A DNA stretch of 12,854 bases, from contig VBLA01000196.1 of NCBI GenBank assembly GCA_005879245.1, positions 1 through 12,854 on the forward strand, in the 5' to 3' direction. Below are positions 1 through 7,766 of this stretch, piece after piece. The notes under the pieces were generated by a model. The model was not told the origin of the DNA. It was given only the letters and a program-made list of their open reading frames with translations, and made no database searches. The stretch comes from Deltaproteobacteria bacterium (lineage in GTDB: Bacteria; Desulfobacterota; Binatia; DP-6). The first letter of the stretch is position 1; each line of letters opens with the position of its first letter. The position numbers and the translations under genes are program-made.

Positions 1-2006
1 TAGTTGAGCATCGCGTGCCCGACGTCGCCCGCCTTGAAGTAGGCGTTGCCGAGATTGAAGTAGAGGTTGCCGCTCTCGAGCCCGACCGCGAGGAGCTGCT
101 CGTACTGCGCGGCCGCCTCGGCGTAGTGCTCCTCGGCGTAGAGCGTGTTGGCGCGGAAGAAGATCGTGTTGGCGCTCTCGGCCGCCGGCGCCGCCCACAC
201 CCGCGTCCCGACGGCCACGATGAGACACGCCGCCACCACCGCACGCGCGAGCCGCCGCGCGCGCTCGAGCGCGCGTACGATCCCGGCGGCGCGTTCGAGC
301 GTGTGCTCCATGTCGGCGCTGGCGTCCGTGGTCGGCGCGAAGCGAGCGTGCTCGCAGGTGGCGAAGAACTCCTCCAGGTCACGGACGACGCCGGGTGCGA
401 GGCCGTGCTGGCGGAGGCGATCGCCCACCGTGTCCGCGGTCACGCCGCCGGGCGGGAGATCGAGCTTCGCGGCGAGGTAGTCGCCGACGGCGCGTGCGAG
501 CGCGTCGTAGAAGGCGGCGTGGTCGCCGGCCCGGAGCTTCTGGCGGGCGCCGGCGATCGCCTGCCGCGCCGCCCGACCCGCACGGGTGAAGCGCGCGTAG
601 CGCACGTCGCCCGTCAGTCGGCGCCGGCGGCGATCGATGGACGCCGCCACGAGCCATGCCGCCAGCGGCAGCGCCTGGAAGCCCCAGAAGAGTGCGCTCC
701 GGTAGCGGCGGGCGCCGATCGGCACGAGTGTGCCTGGGGCATCCTTGATGAACACGAGATCGCGGCCGACCTGCTCCGCGGGTGGCCGACGGACGGTCGC
801 GCCGAGAATCCGCGGCGCCCCCTGTGGCTGCGCAGCCTCGCGCACGGCGAGCGCGATCGGCGGGTGGGAGACCGTCCGATAGGCGCGGGCCTCGGGGTCG
901 AAGTAGCTGAAGCGCGTCTCGGGCAGGCTCACCGTGCCGGCGTGCTGCGGGATCACGACCTGCTCGAACGCTCGCTCGCCGCCGGTGGGCTGACCGGACG
1001 GCTGCACCGGGTAGACGCGGAGGACGTCGCTGCCGGCGATCGCCGGTGGGGTCACGCTCTCGAGGTTGCCGATGCCACGGACCGTCGACGTGACGGTCAC
1101 CGGGTCGCCCACGCCGAGGGCGAGCGGGGCCGCTTTCACGTCGAGCTCGAAGCGGCCGACGGCGCCCGCGAAGTCGGCCGGGCGGCCGGCTTCGGGGAGC
1201 GGGAGGACGGTCAGCGTGAACGGCTCGGAGTGAAGCTCCATCGGCCGCTGCGTGTCGCCGAAGAATCCACCGAAGAACCCATCGCGGCGCGTCCGCACCA
1301 GGACACCGAGGTGCATGCTGGCCGGTCCCACCGTCAGCATCCCGCTCCGGAGCGGGGTGAGCGTCGTCTCGAAATCGACCACCTGGAAGACACCCTGTGC
1401 GGTCCGCTCGCTCTGCTGCTGGGGCTGCTCGGGAAGCTTCTCGATGGCGACGCCGTCGCCGGAGATGGTCGGGTACTGGAGGTCCGTGACACGCACGTTG
1501 CCGACGTAGAGCTTGAGGCTGACCGGCACCTGCTCGTGCAGGTAGACCTCGGTCTTGGCGGGCGAGAGCACGAGCCGGAGCTGATCGCCCCCAGCGGCCG
1601 TCGCCTGGCCCGGGCGCGGGGCCCCGGCGGCGACGGCGTTCAGCGTCACGGCGGCTCCCTCGTAGCGCGCACCACTGACCGCGACGCCGACCGGACCGAT
1701 GGTGAATGCCCCCGGGCGCGCGGCCACGACCGAGAACCGATACGTCACCGACTGCGTCACGTGGCCGTTCACGATCGACACCTGCGTCTCCGGTCCGACG
1801 TAGCGCACAGTGAGCCCGTCGACGGGCGGGATCTCGGGGACGGGCGCGTTCTGGGCGCCGTCGACCTCGACCGCGAACGCGGCGGACTCGCCGACCCGGA
1901 CCTGCGCCGGATCCACGGTGGCCCGCACCGTCACCTCCGCGCCGGCCGCAGGCGCGAGGAGAAGGACGAAGGCCAGGAGGCGAACGGCGTGCCGCGCCAC
2001 GGTCAC
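1..2006 (-). CDS. batD: BatD protein fused to a BatE-like TPR domain (partial, runs off the left edge)
   Basis: Seen: one uninterrupted frame from a GTG at 2006 to base 1, at least 668 codons. A signal peptide occupies residues 1-23, ending in AGA. A long beta-rich extracytoplasmic region follows, with a Gly/Phe patch (DGFFGGFFGD) near the middle. A membrane helix (about 436-455) is followed by a basic stop (RRRRR) and a cytoplasmic helical domain (about 480-585). A second hydrophobic segment with a basic flank (about 588-606) leads into a TPR-like region (from about 612, NLYFNLGNAYFKAG). The first part matches BatD; the last part matches the N-terminus of BatE including its signal/anchor. 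The start overlaps the batC stop (GTGA, 2003-2006); GTG at 2000 is an in-frame alternative. Family knowledge: BatD is a membrane protein with a large periplasmic part, and BatE a TPR protein. Inference: the TPR would again face the periplasm. An internal restart, for example ATG at 311, could release separate BatE. Confidence 0.85.
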   Translation of the reverse strand, partial: MTVARHAVRLLAFVLLLAPAAGAEVTVRATVDPAQVRVGESAAFAVEVDGAQNAPVPEIPPVDGLTVRYVGPETQVSIVNGHVTQSVTYRFSVVAARPGAFTIGPVGVAVSGARYEGAAVTLNAVAAGAPRPGQATAAGGDQLRLVLSPAKTEVYLHEQVPVSLKLYVGNVRVTDLQYPTISGDGVAIEKLPEQPQQQSERTAQGVFQVVDFETTLTPLRSGMLTVGPASMHLGVLVRTRRDGFFGGFFGDTQRPMELHSEPFTLTVLPLPEAGRPADFAGAVGRFELDVKAAPLALGVGDPVTVTSTVRGIGNLESVTPPAIAGSDVLRVYPVQPSGQPTGGERAFEQVVIPQHAGTVSLPETRFSYFDPEARAYRTVSHPPIALAVREAAQPQGAPRILGATVRRPPAEQVGRDLVFIKDAPGTLVPIGARRYRSALFWGFQALPLAAWLVAASIDRRRRRLTGDVRYARFTRAGRAARQAIAGARQKLRAGDHAAFYDALARAVGDYLAAKLDLPPGGVTADTVGDRLRQHGLAPGVVRDLEEFFATCEHARFAPTTDASADMEHTLERAAGIVRALERARRLARAVVAACLIVAVGTRVWAAPAAESANTIFFRANTLYAEEHYAEAAAQYEQLLAVGLESGNLYFNLGNAYFKAGDVGHAMLN

Positions 2007-2800
2007 CAGTCCTGCTCGGGCTCCGCCACCACGGCGCCCTGGAGCCGCTTGGTGACCTCGTCGGGCTGCACCTCCTGGGCGCGCTGAGAGTCGAGGAGGG
2101 CGGCGGCTTCCTGCTGCGTCATCTCGCCCTCCTTCCGTTCTCCCTCGCCGGCGGGCTGCGGGGCGTTCTGCTGCTCGTCGGGCTTCTGCGCTCCCTCCTT
2201 CTGCTGGTCCTCGTTCTGCGGCTGCTGCTGTTGTTGCCGGTCCTCGGGCTTCTGCTGGTCCTGCGGTTGCTGCGCTTGCTGTTGTTGCTGCTGGTCCTGC
2301 TGCTTCTGCTGCTCCTCGAGCTTCTTCTTCAGGTCGGCGATCTTCTTCTCGACGAACTCGTGGTTGAACTTGGCATCGACGTCGTCGGGCGCGGCACCCA
2401 TCACGCGCCGGTAGGCGACGAGTGCCTCCGCGTAGAGCCCGAGCGCGGCCTTCGGATCCGACGCCTCGGCGGCTTCGCCGAGCCGGTACTTGGCATTTCC
2501 CATGTTGTAGGCGACACGCGCCGTCCGCACCGCGTCGGCGTCGCCGGTCGGGACCTGCTGGAAGGCGTTGAGGGCGTCGGTGTATCTCCCCTGCTTGTAG
2601 GTGGCGTCGCCGAGGTTGAAGTGGAGGAGCGGCGAATCCGGCTGGTCGGTGAGCGCCTCGTTGTACGAGGCGACCGCATCGTCGTACTTCCCGGCCGCGT
2701 AGAGGCGGGCCGCCTCGCGCGCCTTCGCGTGGGGATCGAGCCAGCCGACCGACACGGCCGCGAGCGCGACGGCGCCGAGCGGGACGCGCCGGCGGATCAT
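2003..2800 (-). CDS. batC: BatC-type TPR protein with Gln-rich tail
   Basis: 265 residues. An N-terminal hydrophobic signal or anchor segment (MIRRRVPLGAVALAAVSVGW) is followed by TPR units (about 27-135, with NLGDATYKQGRYTDAL and NMGNAKYRLGEAA). Next is a charged helix (150-163), then a low-complexity stretch at 164-211 with 26 Gln in 48 residues. A conserved-looking tail (MTQQEAAALLDSQRAQE) ends in Asp-Trp. This layout is that of BatC and the TPR partners of VWA proteins in Bat loci, probably periplasmic. ATG at 2800 overlaps the batB stop as ATGA and has GGAGGAG six bases upstream, which makes it a better start than the in-frame codon 14 residues earlier. It likely acts as a scaffold for the VWA proteins BatA and BatB; this is inferred from family and neighbours. 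Confidence 0.88.
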   Translation of the reverse strand: MIRRRVPLGAVALAAVSVGWLDPHAKAREAARLYAAGKYDDAVASYNEALTDQPDSPLLHFNLGDATYKQGRYTDALNAFQQVPTGDADAVRTARVAYNMGNAKYRLGEAAEASDPKAALGLYAEALVAYRRVMGAAPDDVDAKFNHEFVEKKIADLKKKLEEQQKQQDQQQQQQAQQPQDQQKPEDRQQQQQPQNEDQQKEGAQKPDEQQNAPQPAGEGERKEGEMTQQEAAALLDSQRAQEVQPDEVTKRLQGAVVAEPEQDW

Positions 2801-3846
2801 GCCGGCTCCTCCGCGCGGCGCCGCCAGGGGAGCCACCCCCACCGCGCCGCGCGGGCCCGCGCGCGTCGCTCGCCGACGAGCGGCTCGAGCGCGAGCAGGA
2901 CGAGCGCCACGGCGAGGGGGAGCTGGAAGCGGTGCTCGAACCGCCGCTCGAGCGTGCTCGCGAGCTCCCGTTTCTCCATGGTGTCGATGTAGTCGCGGTA
3001 GAGCTCGCCGAGGCCGAGCGACGGTCCCGCGGCGTGCAGGTAGACGCCGCCCGTGTCGACGGCGACGTCCTTCAACGTTTCCTCGTCGAGCCGGGACTTC
3101 ACCACCTGCCCGGCGCGGTCCTTCACGTAGCTACCCGACTCGCCGGGGATGAGCTCGCCTTCCGTGGTACCGATGCCGACGGTGTAGATCTTGACGCCGC
3201 GGTCCGCGGCGCGCTTCGCCGCCTCCTTCACCTTCCCCTCATGATCCTCGCCGTCGGTGATGAGGACGAGCGCCTGGTGGCTCCCCTGGCGGCCCTCGAA
3301 CGCCTCGAGGCTCGAGTCGATCGCGGCGGTGAGCGCGGTGCCGCCCTTCGGGATGATGCCCACCTCCACCGCCTCGAGGCTCTGCGCGAAGGCGCCGTAG
3401 TCGAGCGTGAGCGGGCACTGGAGGAAGGCACTCCCCGCAAAGGCGACGAGGGCGACGCGGTCCCCGTGCACCTCGGCGACCAGATCCTGCACCGCGAGCT
3501 TGGCGCGCGCGAGGCGGTTGGGTGTGACGTCGGTCGCGAGCATGCTGCGCGAGGTATCGATGGCGATCACGAGATCGATGCCCTGGCGGTGTACCTCCTG
3601 CCAGCGGAAGCCCCACATGGGGCCGCCGAGCGCGAGACCGAGGCAGAGGACGGCCACCGTGAGGAGCGCCCAGCGGAGCACCCGGCGGCGCGGGTCGAGG
3701 TCCGGCGCGACGGCGGGCAGGAGCGCGGCGGCGACGAAGGCGGCCAGGGCTCGCTCGCGGCGGCGACGGGCCCAGAGGAAGAAGGCGACGAGCGCGGGGA
3801 CGAGGCCCAGCGCGAGGAGGCTCAGCGGGTCGCGCCAGAGGATCAT
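2797..3846 (-). CDS. batB: BatB, von Willebrand factor A-domain membrane protein
   Basis: 349 residues. There are two N-terminal membrane helices (about 8-25 and 57-75), a VWA domain (about 90-270) and a C-terminal helix (about 309-325) followed by a basic tail. The metal-ion-dependent adhesion site looks complete: DTSRS at 97-101, Thr170 in GGTALT and Asp198 in ITDGED. The QCPLTLD segment also occurs in BatA next door. The domain order (two helices, VWA, one helix) is typical of BatA/BatB. ATG at 3846 overlaps the batA stop as ATGA, with GGAAG upstream; the frame continues upstream of 3846 but has no family-like sequence there. It probably binds a metal-dependent ligand at the membrane together with BatA and the TPR proteins. 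The BatA/BatB names are assigned by gene order because both are VWA paralogues. Confidence 0.9.
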   Translation of the reverse strand: MILWRDPLSLLALGLVPALVAFFLWARRRRERALAAFVAAALLPAVAPDLDPRRRVLRWALLTVAVLCLGLALGGPMWGFRWQEVHRQGIDLVIAIDTSRSMLATDVTPNRLARAKLAVQDLVAEVHGDRVALVAFAGSAFLQCPLTLDYGAFAQSLEAVEVGIIPKGGTALTAAIDSSLEAFEGRQGSHQALVLITDGEDHEGKVKEAAKRAADRGVKIYTVGIGTTEGELIPGESGSYVKDRAGQVVKSRLDEETLKDVAVDTGGVYLHAAGPSLGLGELYRDYIDTMEKRELASTLERRFEHRFQLPLAVALVLLALEPLVGERRARARAARWGWLPWRRRAEEPA

Positions 3847-4850
3847 GGCAGCTTCCGGAGCACCGTCTCCGCGAGCCCGACCTCGGCGAGGACGAGACCG
3901 AGCGCGGGCCATACGAGCCAGGGGTAGAGCTCGCGATAGTCGAGGAACTGCGGCGCCTCGAACTCGGTCTTCTCGCTCCGGTCGATCTCGGCGTAGATCT
4001 CCTGGAGGCTCTTCGTGTCCGTGGCGCGGAAGTAGCGGCCGTTCGTCTTCGCGGCGACCTTCTTGAGCGTATCCTCGTCGATGTCGACCGGCATGGGCCG
4101 GTAAACCTTGTTGCCGAAGACGTCCTGTGTAGGATACGGCGCGATGCCGCGGGTGCCAGCCCCCACCGTGTAGACCTTGATGCCGAGGGCGGCCGCCGCC
4201 TCGGCTGCGGTCTCGGGGGTGATCCGGCCGGCGTTCTGCTGGCCGTCGGTCAGGAGCACGACGAACTTGCTCTTGGCGGTGGACGCACGGAGACGGTTCA
4301 CGGCCGTGGCGAGCGCCGAGCCGATGGCGGTGCCGTCCTCGATCATGCCGACCTGGGCGCGGTCGAGGTTCTGGAGGAGCCAGCCGTGGTCGAGCGTGAG
4401 CGGGCACTGCGTGTAGGGCCGGGCCGAGAAGAGGACGAGCCCGATCCGGTCCTCGGGGCGCGCGGCCACGAAGTCCTTGACGACGGCCTTGACGGCGTCG
4501 ACGCGGCTCGCCCGAGAGCTGCCGAGCGTAAAGTCCTCGGCCAGCATGCTGCCCGAGAGGTCGACGGCGAGCACGACGTCGACGCCTTCGCGATGGAGCT
4601 TGGTGGTCGCGCTGCCCGCCTGCGGGCGGGCGAGCGCCAGCACCAGCAGCACCAGCGCGGCGACGCGGAGGACACCGAGGATGGCACGTCGGTGCGCCGC
4701 GCCCGCCGGCGCGACGGCGCGGAGCGTGGCGAGCGTCGGGTAGCGCACCGCGGCCCGGCGGCCCGCGCGCCGGGTTCGGGGGAGGAGGAAGAGCAGCCCG
4801 AGCGCCACGAGGGCGAGGAGCACGAGGCTCCACGGGCTAGCCAGCCGCAC
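3843..4850 (-). CDS. batA: BatA, von Willebrand factor A-domain membrane protein
   Basis: 335 residues. There are two N-terminal helices (about 6-23 and 57-74), a VWA domain (about 88-290) and a C-terminal hydrophobic helix (about 310-325). The MIDAS is complete: DLSGS at 97-101, Thr174 (DGTAIGSAL) and Asp202 (LLTDGQQN). The region between VWA core and tail (DIDEDTLKKVA, YFRATDTKSLQEIYAEID) is characteristic of Bat/Mg-chelatase-like VWA proteins. The likely start is the GTG at 4850, preceded by GGAGGAG at a tight four-base spacing and overlapping the upstream gene by 14 bp. It is the first of two tandem VWA genes and is expected to form a membrane complex with BatB, with MoxR as ATPase partner (family knowledge). 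No key residue is missing. Confidence 0.92.
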   Translation of the reverse strand: MRLASPWSLVLLALVALGLLFLLPRTRRAGRRAAVRYPTLATLRAVAPAGAAHRRAILGVLRVAALVLLVLALARPQAGSATTKLHREGVDVVLAVDLSGSMLAEDFTLGSSRASRVDAVKAVVKDFVAARPEDRIGLVLFSARPYTQCPLTLDHGWLLQNLDRAQVGMIEDGTAIGSALATAVNRLRASTAKSKFVVLLTDGQQNAGRITPETAAEAAAALGIKVYTVGAGTRGIAPYPTQDVFGNKVYRPMPVDIDEDTLKKVAAKTNGRYFRATDTKSLQEIYAEIDRSEKTEFEAPQFLDYRELYPWLVWPALGLVLAEVGLAETVLRKLP

Positions 4851-5787
4851 GGCGCTCCTCCACGGGGACGGTCGGCGGCGGGGCGGTCTCGTCGACGAAC
4901 CGCTTGGCCGCGCCCCACGCGCGCTCGCTGTCGGCGATCGTGGGCAGGTGACGGGCGAACTTGACGAGGTCGGACTCGGAGAGGAACTCGCCGAGGAGCC
5001 GGCGGTGCGCAGCCTCGAGCCGGCCCTCGCGGGCGGTCGTGAGCAGGAACTCCTCGGTCGTCATCTCGGGCGCCCGCAGCCGGAATCGTTGCTCGAGGTA
5101 AATGCGGACGATGTCGGAGAGCGCGGAGTAGTACTCCTTGAAGGCGCCGACGGCGATGAGGTTCCGTCGCCGGAGGTCGGCCAGCGCGTCGGCCGCGATC
5201 TCGTGTGGCGGCCGCGCAGGCGGCGCCGGGCGCGCGCGCCGGGGGCGGTTCAGCAGCCGGTAGAGAATCGCGACGACCGCGAGCAGGAGCGCGATCCCGC
5301 CCCCCAGGAGGTAGTAGGGACGCCAGTCGACGGGCACCGGCTCCGGGGCCTTGATGTCGCGGATGTCGGTCGCGTTCGGCGTCTGCGCGAGCAGGCTCTC
5401 GACCGACACGGTGATCTCCTGCGCTGGCGCCTCCGCCTCCTCCTGGCCCGCCACCCGGTACTTGACGGGCGGCGACTGGAGGACGTGATCGCCCGCGCTG
5501 TAGCCGACCAGGCGATACCAGCGCGTGAGGACCGTCTTCCCCTCGCGCCGGGCAGGCGGCTCGACCCCGAAGTCGACGATGTCGAAGTCGCCGAGCCGCT
5601 CCGCCGGCTGCTCGACGAACACCTCCGCGTCGGGCGCGGAGATCACCTCGACGACGTAGCGGAAGCGCGTCCCGATCGTCACCCTGTCCGGCTCGGCGTG
5701 CGCACGGACCTCGACCGGCGGAGGCGCCTCGTCGGCTCGGGCATGCCCGACGACGCCGAGGAGCAGCGCGAGGAGGACGACCCTCAC
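4837..5787 (-). CDS. BatD-like / DUF4381-like membrane protein between DUF58 and batA
   Basis: 316 residues. A signal peptide (1-18, cleavage near HARA-DE) precedes a beta-rich extracytoplasmic region (about 24-130). A DIRDIKAPEPVP motif (141-152) lies just before one membrane helix (about 157-178), then a basic stop and a cytoplasmic helical domain (about 196-300, with GAFKEYYSALSDIVRIYLEQRF). Proteins of this plan occur in MoxR-DUF58-VWA loci and resemble DUF4381 proteins or short BatD homologues. The cytoplasmic domain resembles by eye the one in the BatD protein of this operon. GTG at 5787 overlaps the DUF58 stop as GTGA, with GGAG eight bases upstream. The role is not known; an assembly or coupling function across the membrane is inferred from topology and position. 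Confidence 0.85.
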   Translation of the reverse strand: MRVVLLALLLGVVGHARADEAPPPVEVRAHAEPDRVTIGTRFRYVVEVISAPDAEVFVEQPAERLGDFDIVDFGVEPPARREGKTVLTRWYRLVGYSAGDHVLQSPPVKYRVAGQEEAEAPAQEITVSVESLLAQTPNATDIRDIKAPEPVPVDWRPYYLLGGGIALLLAVVAILYRLLNRPRRARPAPPARPPHEIAADALADLRRRNLIAVGAFKEYYSALSDIVRIYLEQRFRLRAPEMTTEEFLLTTAREGRLEAAHRRLLGEFLSESDLVKFARHLPTIADSERAWGAAKRFVDETAPPPTVPVEERRAAG

Positions 5788-6659
5788 TGCCGCCGCTCCC
5801 GCATCCGGAAGAAGCGGAGCAGCGCCTCGGTGTAGGGCCGATCGGTCTCGACCACGATGGCGTCGACGTCGGCGGCTCGAAGCCCGCGGTCCCGCTCCGC
5901 ACGCGCCACCGCCGCTTCCTGCGCGAAGGCCTCCCGCACGCGGAGGTTGCCGGTGTCGACGACGTACCGCTCGCCGGTCTCGGCCTCCTCCAGCTCGACG
6001 AGGCCCACCGCGGGCAGCGCGGCCTCGCGTGGATCCTCGAGCACGACCGCGATCACGTCGTGCCGGCGTGAGGCCATGCGGAGCGCCTGGCGGCAGCCCG
6101 GGTCGAGGAAGTCCGACACGACGAAGACGACGCAGCGCCGCTTGGTGACGCGGGCGAGGTGCTCGAGCGCCGCCGAGATGTTGGTGCCGCGCCCGACGGG
6201 CCTGAGCGAGAGCACCTCGCGGATCACCCGGAGGACGTGATGCGTGCCCTTGCGCGGCGGCAGCGCCAGCTCGATCCGGTCGGTGAAGATGACGAGCCCG
6301 ACCTTGTCGTTGTTGGTGATGGCGGAGAAGGCGAAGAGCGCCCCCAGCTCGGCGGCGAGCGCGCTCTTCGTCTGGCGGACGCTTCCGAAGACGGTCGACG
6401 CGCTCGCGTCGACGAGCAGCATGACGGTGAGCTCGCGCTCCTCGGCGTAGCGTTTCACGTGCGGCATGCCGGTGCGCGCGGTGACGTTCCAGTCGATGGT
6501 GCGGATCTCGTCCCCGGGCTGGTAGAGTCGCACCTCGGCGAACTCCATGCCGCGGCCCTTGAAGGCGCTCTGGTACTGGCCGGCGAAGAGATCCGTCACC
6601 AGGTGGCTGGTGCGGATCTGGATCTTCCGCACCGTCTTCAGCTGCTCGCGCGAGAGCAT
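5784..6659 (-). CDS. DUF58 domain protein (VWA-like, MoxR-associated)
   Basis: 291 residues, with no signal peptide or membrane helix, so probably cytosolic. The DUF58 signature is present (GRGMEFAEVRLYQPGDEIR begins at 36, then IDWNVTARTG to 64). It leads into a VWA-like fold with DASAS at 84-88, Thr159 (GRGTNIS) and Asp183 (VVSDFLDP), so the metal site appears intact. DUF58 proteins regularly follow moxR and precede the VWA genes in Bat loci, as here. ATG at 6659 follows the moxR stop by 18 bp. No Shine-Dalgarno sequence is visible in that gap, which instead holds a GC-rich inverted repeat. Shorter DUF58 proteins of this size without N-terminal helices are common in Bat operons. Biochemical activity is not established for the family. 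Confidence 0.93.
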   Translation of the reverse strand: MLSREQLKTVRKIQIRTSHLVTDLFAGQYQSAFKGRGMEFAEVRLYQPGDEIRTIDWNVTARTGMPHVKRYAEERELTVMLLVDASASTVFGSVRQTKSALAAELGALFAFSAITNNDKVGLVIFTDRIELALPPRKGTHHVLRVIREVLSLRPVGRGTNISAALEHLARVTKRRCVVFVVSDFLDPGCRQALRMASRRHDVIAVVLEDPREAALPAVGLVELEEAETGERYVVDTGNLRVREAFAQEAAVARAERDRGLRAADVDAIVVETDRPYTEALLRFFRMRERRQ

Positions 6660-6678
6660 GGCCGGACGGCCCGCGGCC
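6660..6678 (-). promoter_or_regulatory. GC-rich inverted repeat in the moxR-DUF58 gap
   Basis: Arms GGCCG (6660-6664) and CGGCC (6674-6678) enclose a nine-base loop and fill the whole gap between the moxR stop and the DUF58 start. No purine-rich ribosome-binding site is visible. In RNA this could form a short hairpin next to the start codon. It may be chance in such GC-rich DNA. Confidence 0.25.
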
Positions 6679-7667
6679 TACGGAACGGGCACGCCTTCGA
6701 AGACGCGCCTCACTACCTCGTCGGCGTCGACCTCCTCGGCCTCCGCCTCGTAGGAGACGATGACGCGGTGGCGGAGCACGTCGGGGCCGATCGACTTCAC
6801 GTCCTGCGGCGTGACGTAGCCGCGACCCTGGAGGAAGGCGTGTGCCTTGGCGGCGAGGGTCAGGTAGAGCGTCGCGCGCGGCGAGGCGCCGTACTCGATG
6901 AGGGGGCCCAGGTCGAGCTGGTAGGCCTGGGGCTCGCGCGTGGCGAAGACGATGTTGACGACGTAGTCCTTGATCTTGTCGTCGATGTAGATCTGGTCGA
7001 CCAGGGCGCGCGTGCGGAGGATCTCGTCGGTGGTCACCACGGTGCTGACGCGCTGGTGGTTCCGCGTCACCGCCATCCGGTCGAGGATCTGGCGCTCCTC
7101 CTCGCGCGAGGGATAGCCGATGCGGAGCTTCAGCATGAAGCGGTCGACCTGGGCCTCGGGGAGGGGGTAGGTCCCCTCCTGCTCGATCGGGTTCTGCGTG
7201 GCGAGGACGAGGAACGGGTCGGGCAGCGGGTGCGTCTCGTCACCGATCGTGACCTGATGCTCCTGCATCGCCTCGAGGAGCGCGCTCTGCACCTTCGCGG
7301 GGGCACGGTTGATCTCGTCGGCGAGGACGATCTGTGCGAAGATCGGCCCCTTGCGGGTGGTGAAGCTACCGTCGCGGGGGCTGTAGATCATCGTGCCGAT
7401 CAGGTCGGCGGGCAGGAGGTCGGGCGTGAACTGGATGCGCCGGAAGTTCGCCGCGATGGCCTGCGCCAGCGTCTTCACGGAGAGCGTCTTGGCGAGGCCC
7501 GGCACCCCCTCGAGGAGGATGTGGCCTCCGGTCAGGAGACCGACCAGCAGGCGGTCGACCAGGTAGCGCTGGCCGACGATCACCGTGCCGATCTGTTCCC
7601 GTAGCCGGTAGGCGAAGGCCGACGCCTCCTTCACCTGCTCGTTGATGGCTGCGATCCCAGTGTCCAT
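6678..7667 (-). CDS. moxR: MoxR-family AAA+ ATPase
   Basis: 329 residues, the usual size for MoxR ATPases. Walker A is GVPGLAKT (54-61) and Walker B is VLADE (114-118). Sensor 1 is ATQNPIEQEGTYPLPE (starting 156), followed by the DRFMLKL motif (175-181) and a C-terminal lid region rich in SPRATLYLTLAAKAHA-type sequence. It hydrolyses ATP in the cytosol and is thought to remodel or mature VWA-protein complexes encoded nearby. The ATG at 7667 has AGGAG at six bases upstream and fits the family N-terminus (ERF-like helix, VKEASAFAYRLREQIGTVIVGQ). The frame stays open far upstream to about 8660, but that part lies opposite a plus-strand gene and has no MoxR-like sequence. It is the first gene of the Bat operon. 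Confidence 0.96.
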   Translation of the reverse strand: MDTGIAAINEQVKEASAFAYRLREQIGTVIVGQRYLVDRLLVGLLTGGHILLEGVPGLAKTLSVKTLAQAIAANFRRIQFTPDLLPADLIGTMIYSPRDGSFTTRKGPIFAQIVLADEINRAPAKVQSALLEAMQEHQVTIGDETHPLPDPFLVLATQNPIEQEGTYPLPEAQVDRFMLKLRIGYPSREEERQILDRMAVTRNHQRVSTVVTTDEILRTRALVDQIYIDDKIKDYVVNIVFATREPQAYQLDLGPLIEYGASPRATLYLTLAAKAHAFLQGRGYVTPQDVKSIGPDVLRHRVIVSYEAEAEEVDADEVVRRVFEGVPVP

Positions 7668-7766
7668 GGAATTCTCCTGGATAGACGCCTTCCTCGTCAG
7701 GCGCAAACCAATCCCGGGCGTCATCGCACTTCGACGCCGGAGGCGCCGTGATGATTCAAGAGACCG

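Noticed and set aside
15..2087. Long plus-strand open frame opposite batD
   Set aside because: It is in codon register with the minus-strand BatD frame and consists of Arg/Gly/His-rich sequence with no domain. It is an antisense shadow of a GC-rich gene.
2231..2992. Plus-strand frame starting with a very Leu-rich hydrophobic stretch
   Set aside because: The Leu runs are the antisense reading of the Gln codons of BatC (CAG read as CTG). The rest has no protein-like pattern.
7717..7738. Inverted repeat GGCGTC ... GACGCC between moxR and the oxygenase-like gene
   Set aside because: The arms are only six bases, and such motifs are frequent at this GC content (GACGCC also occurs at 7684). It is not enough to call an operator.
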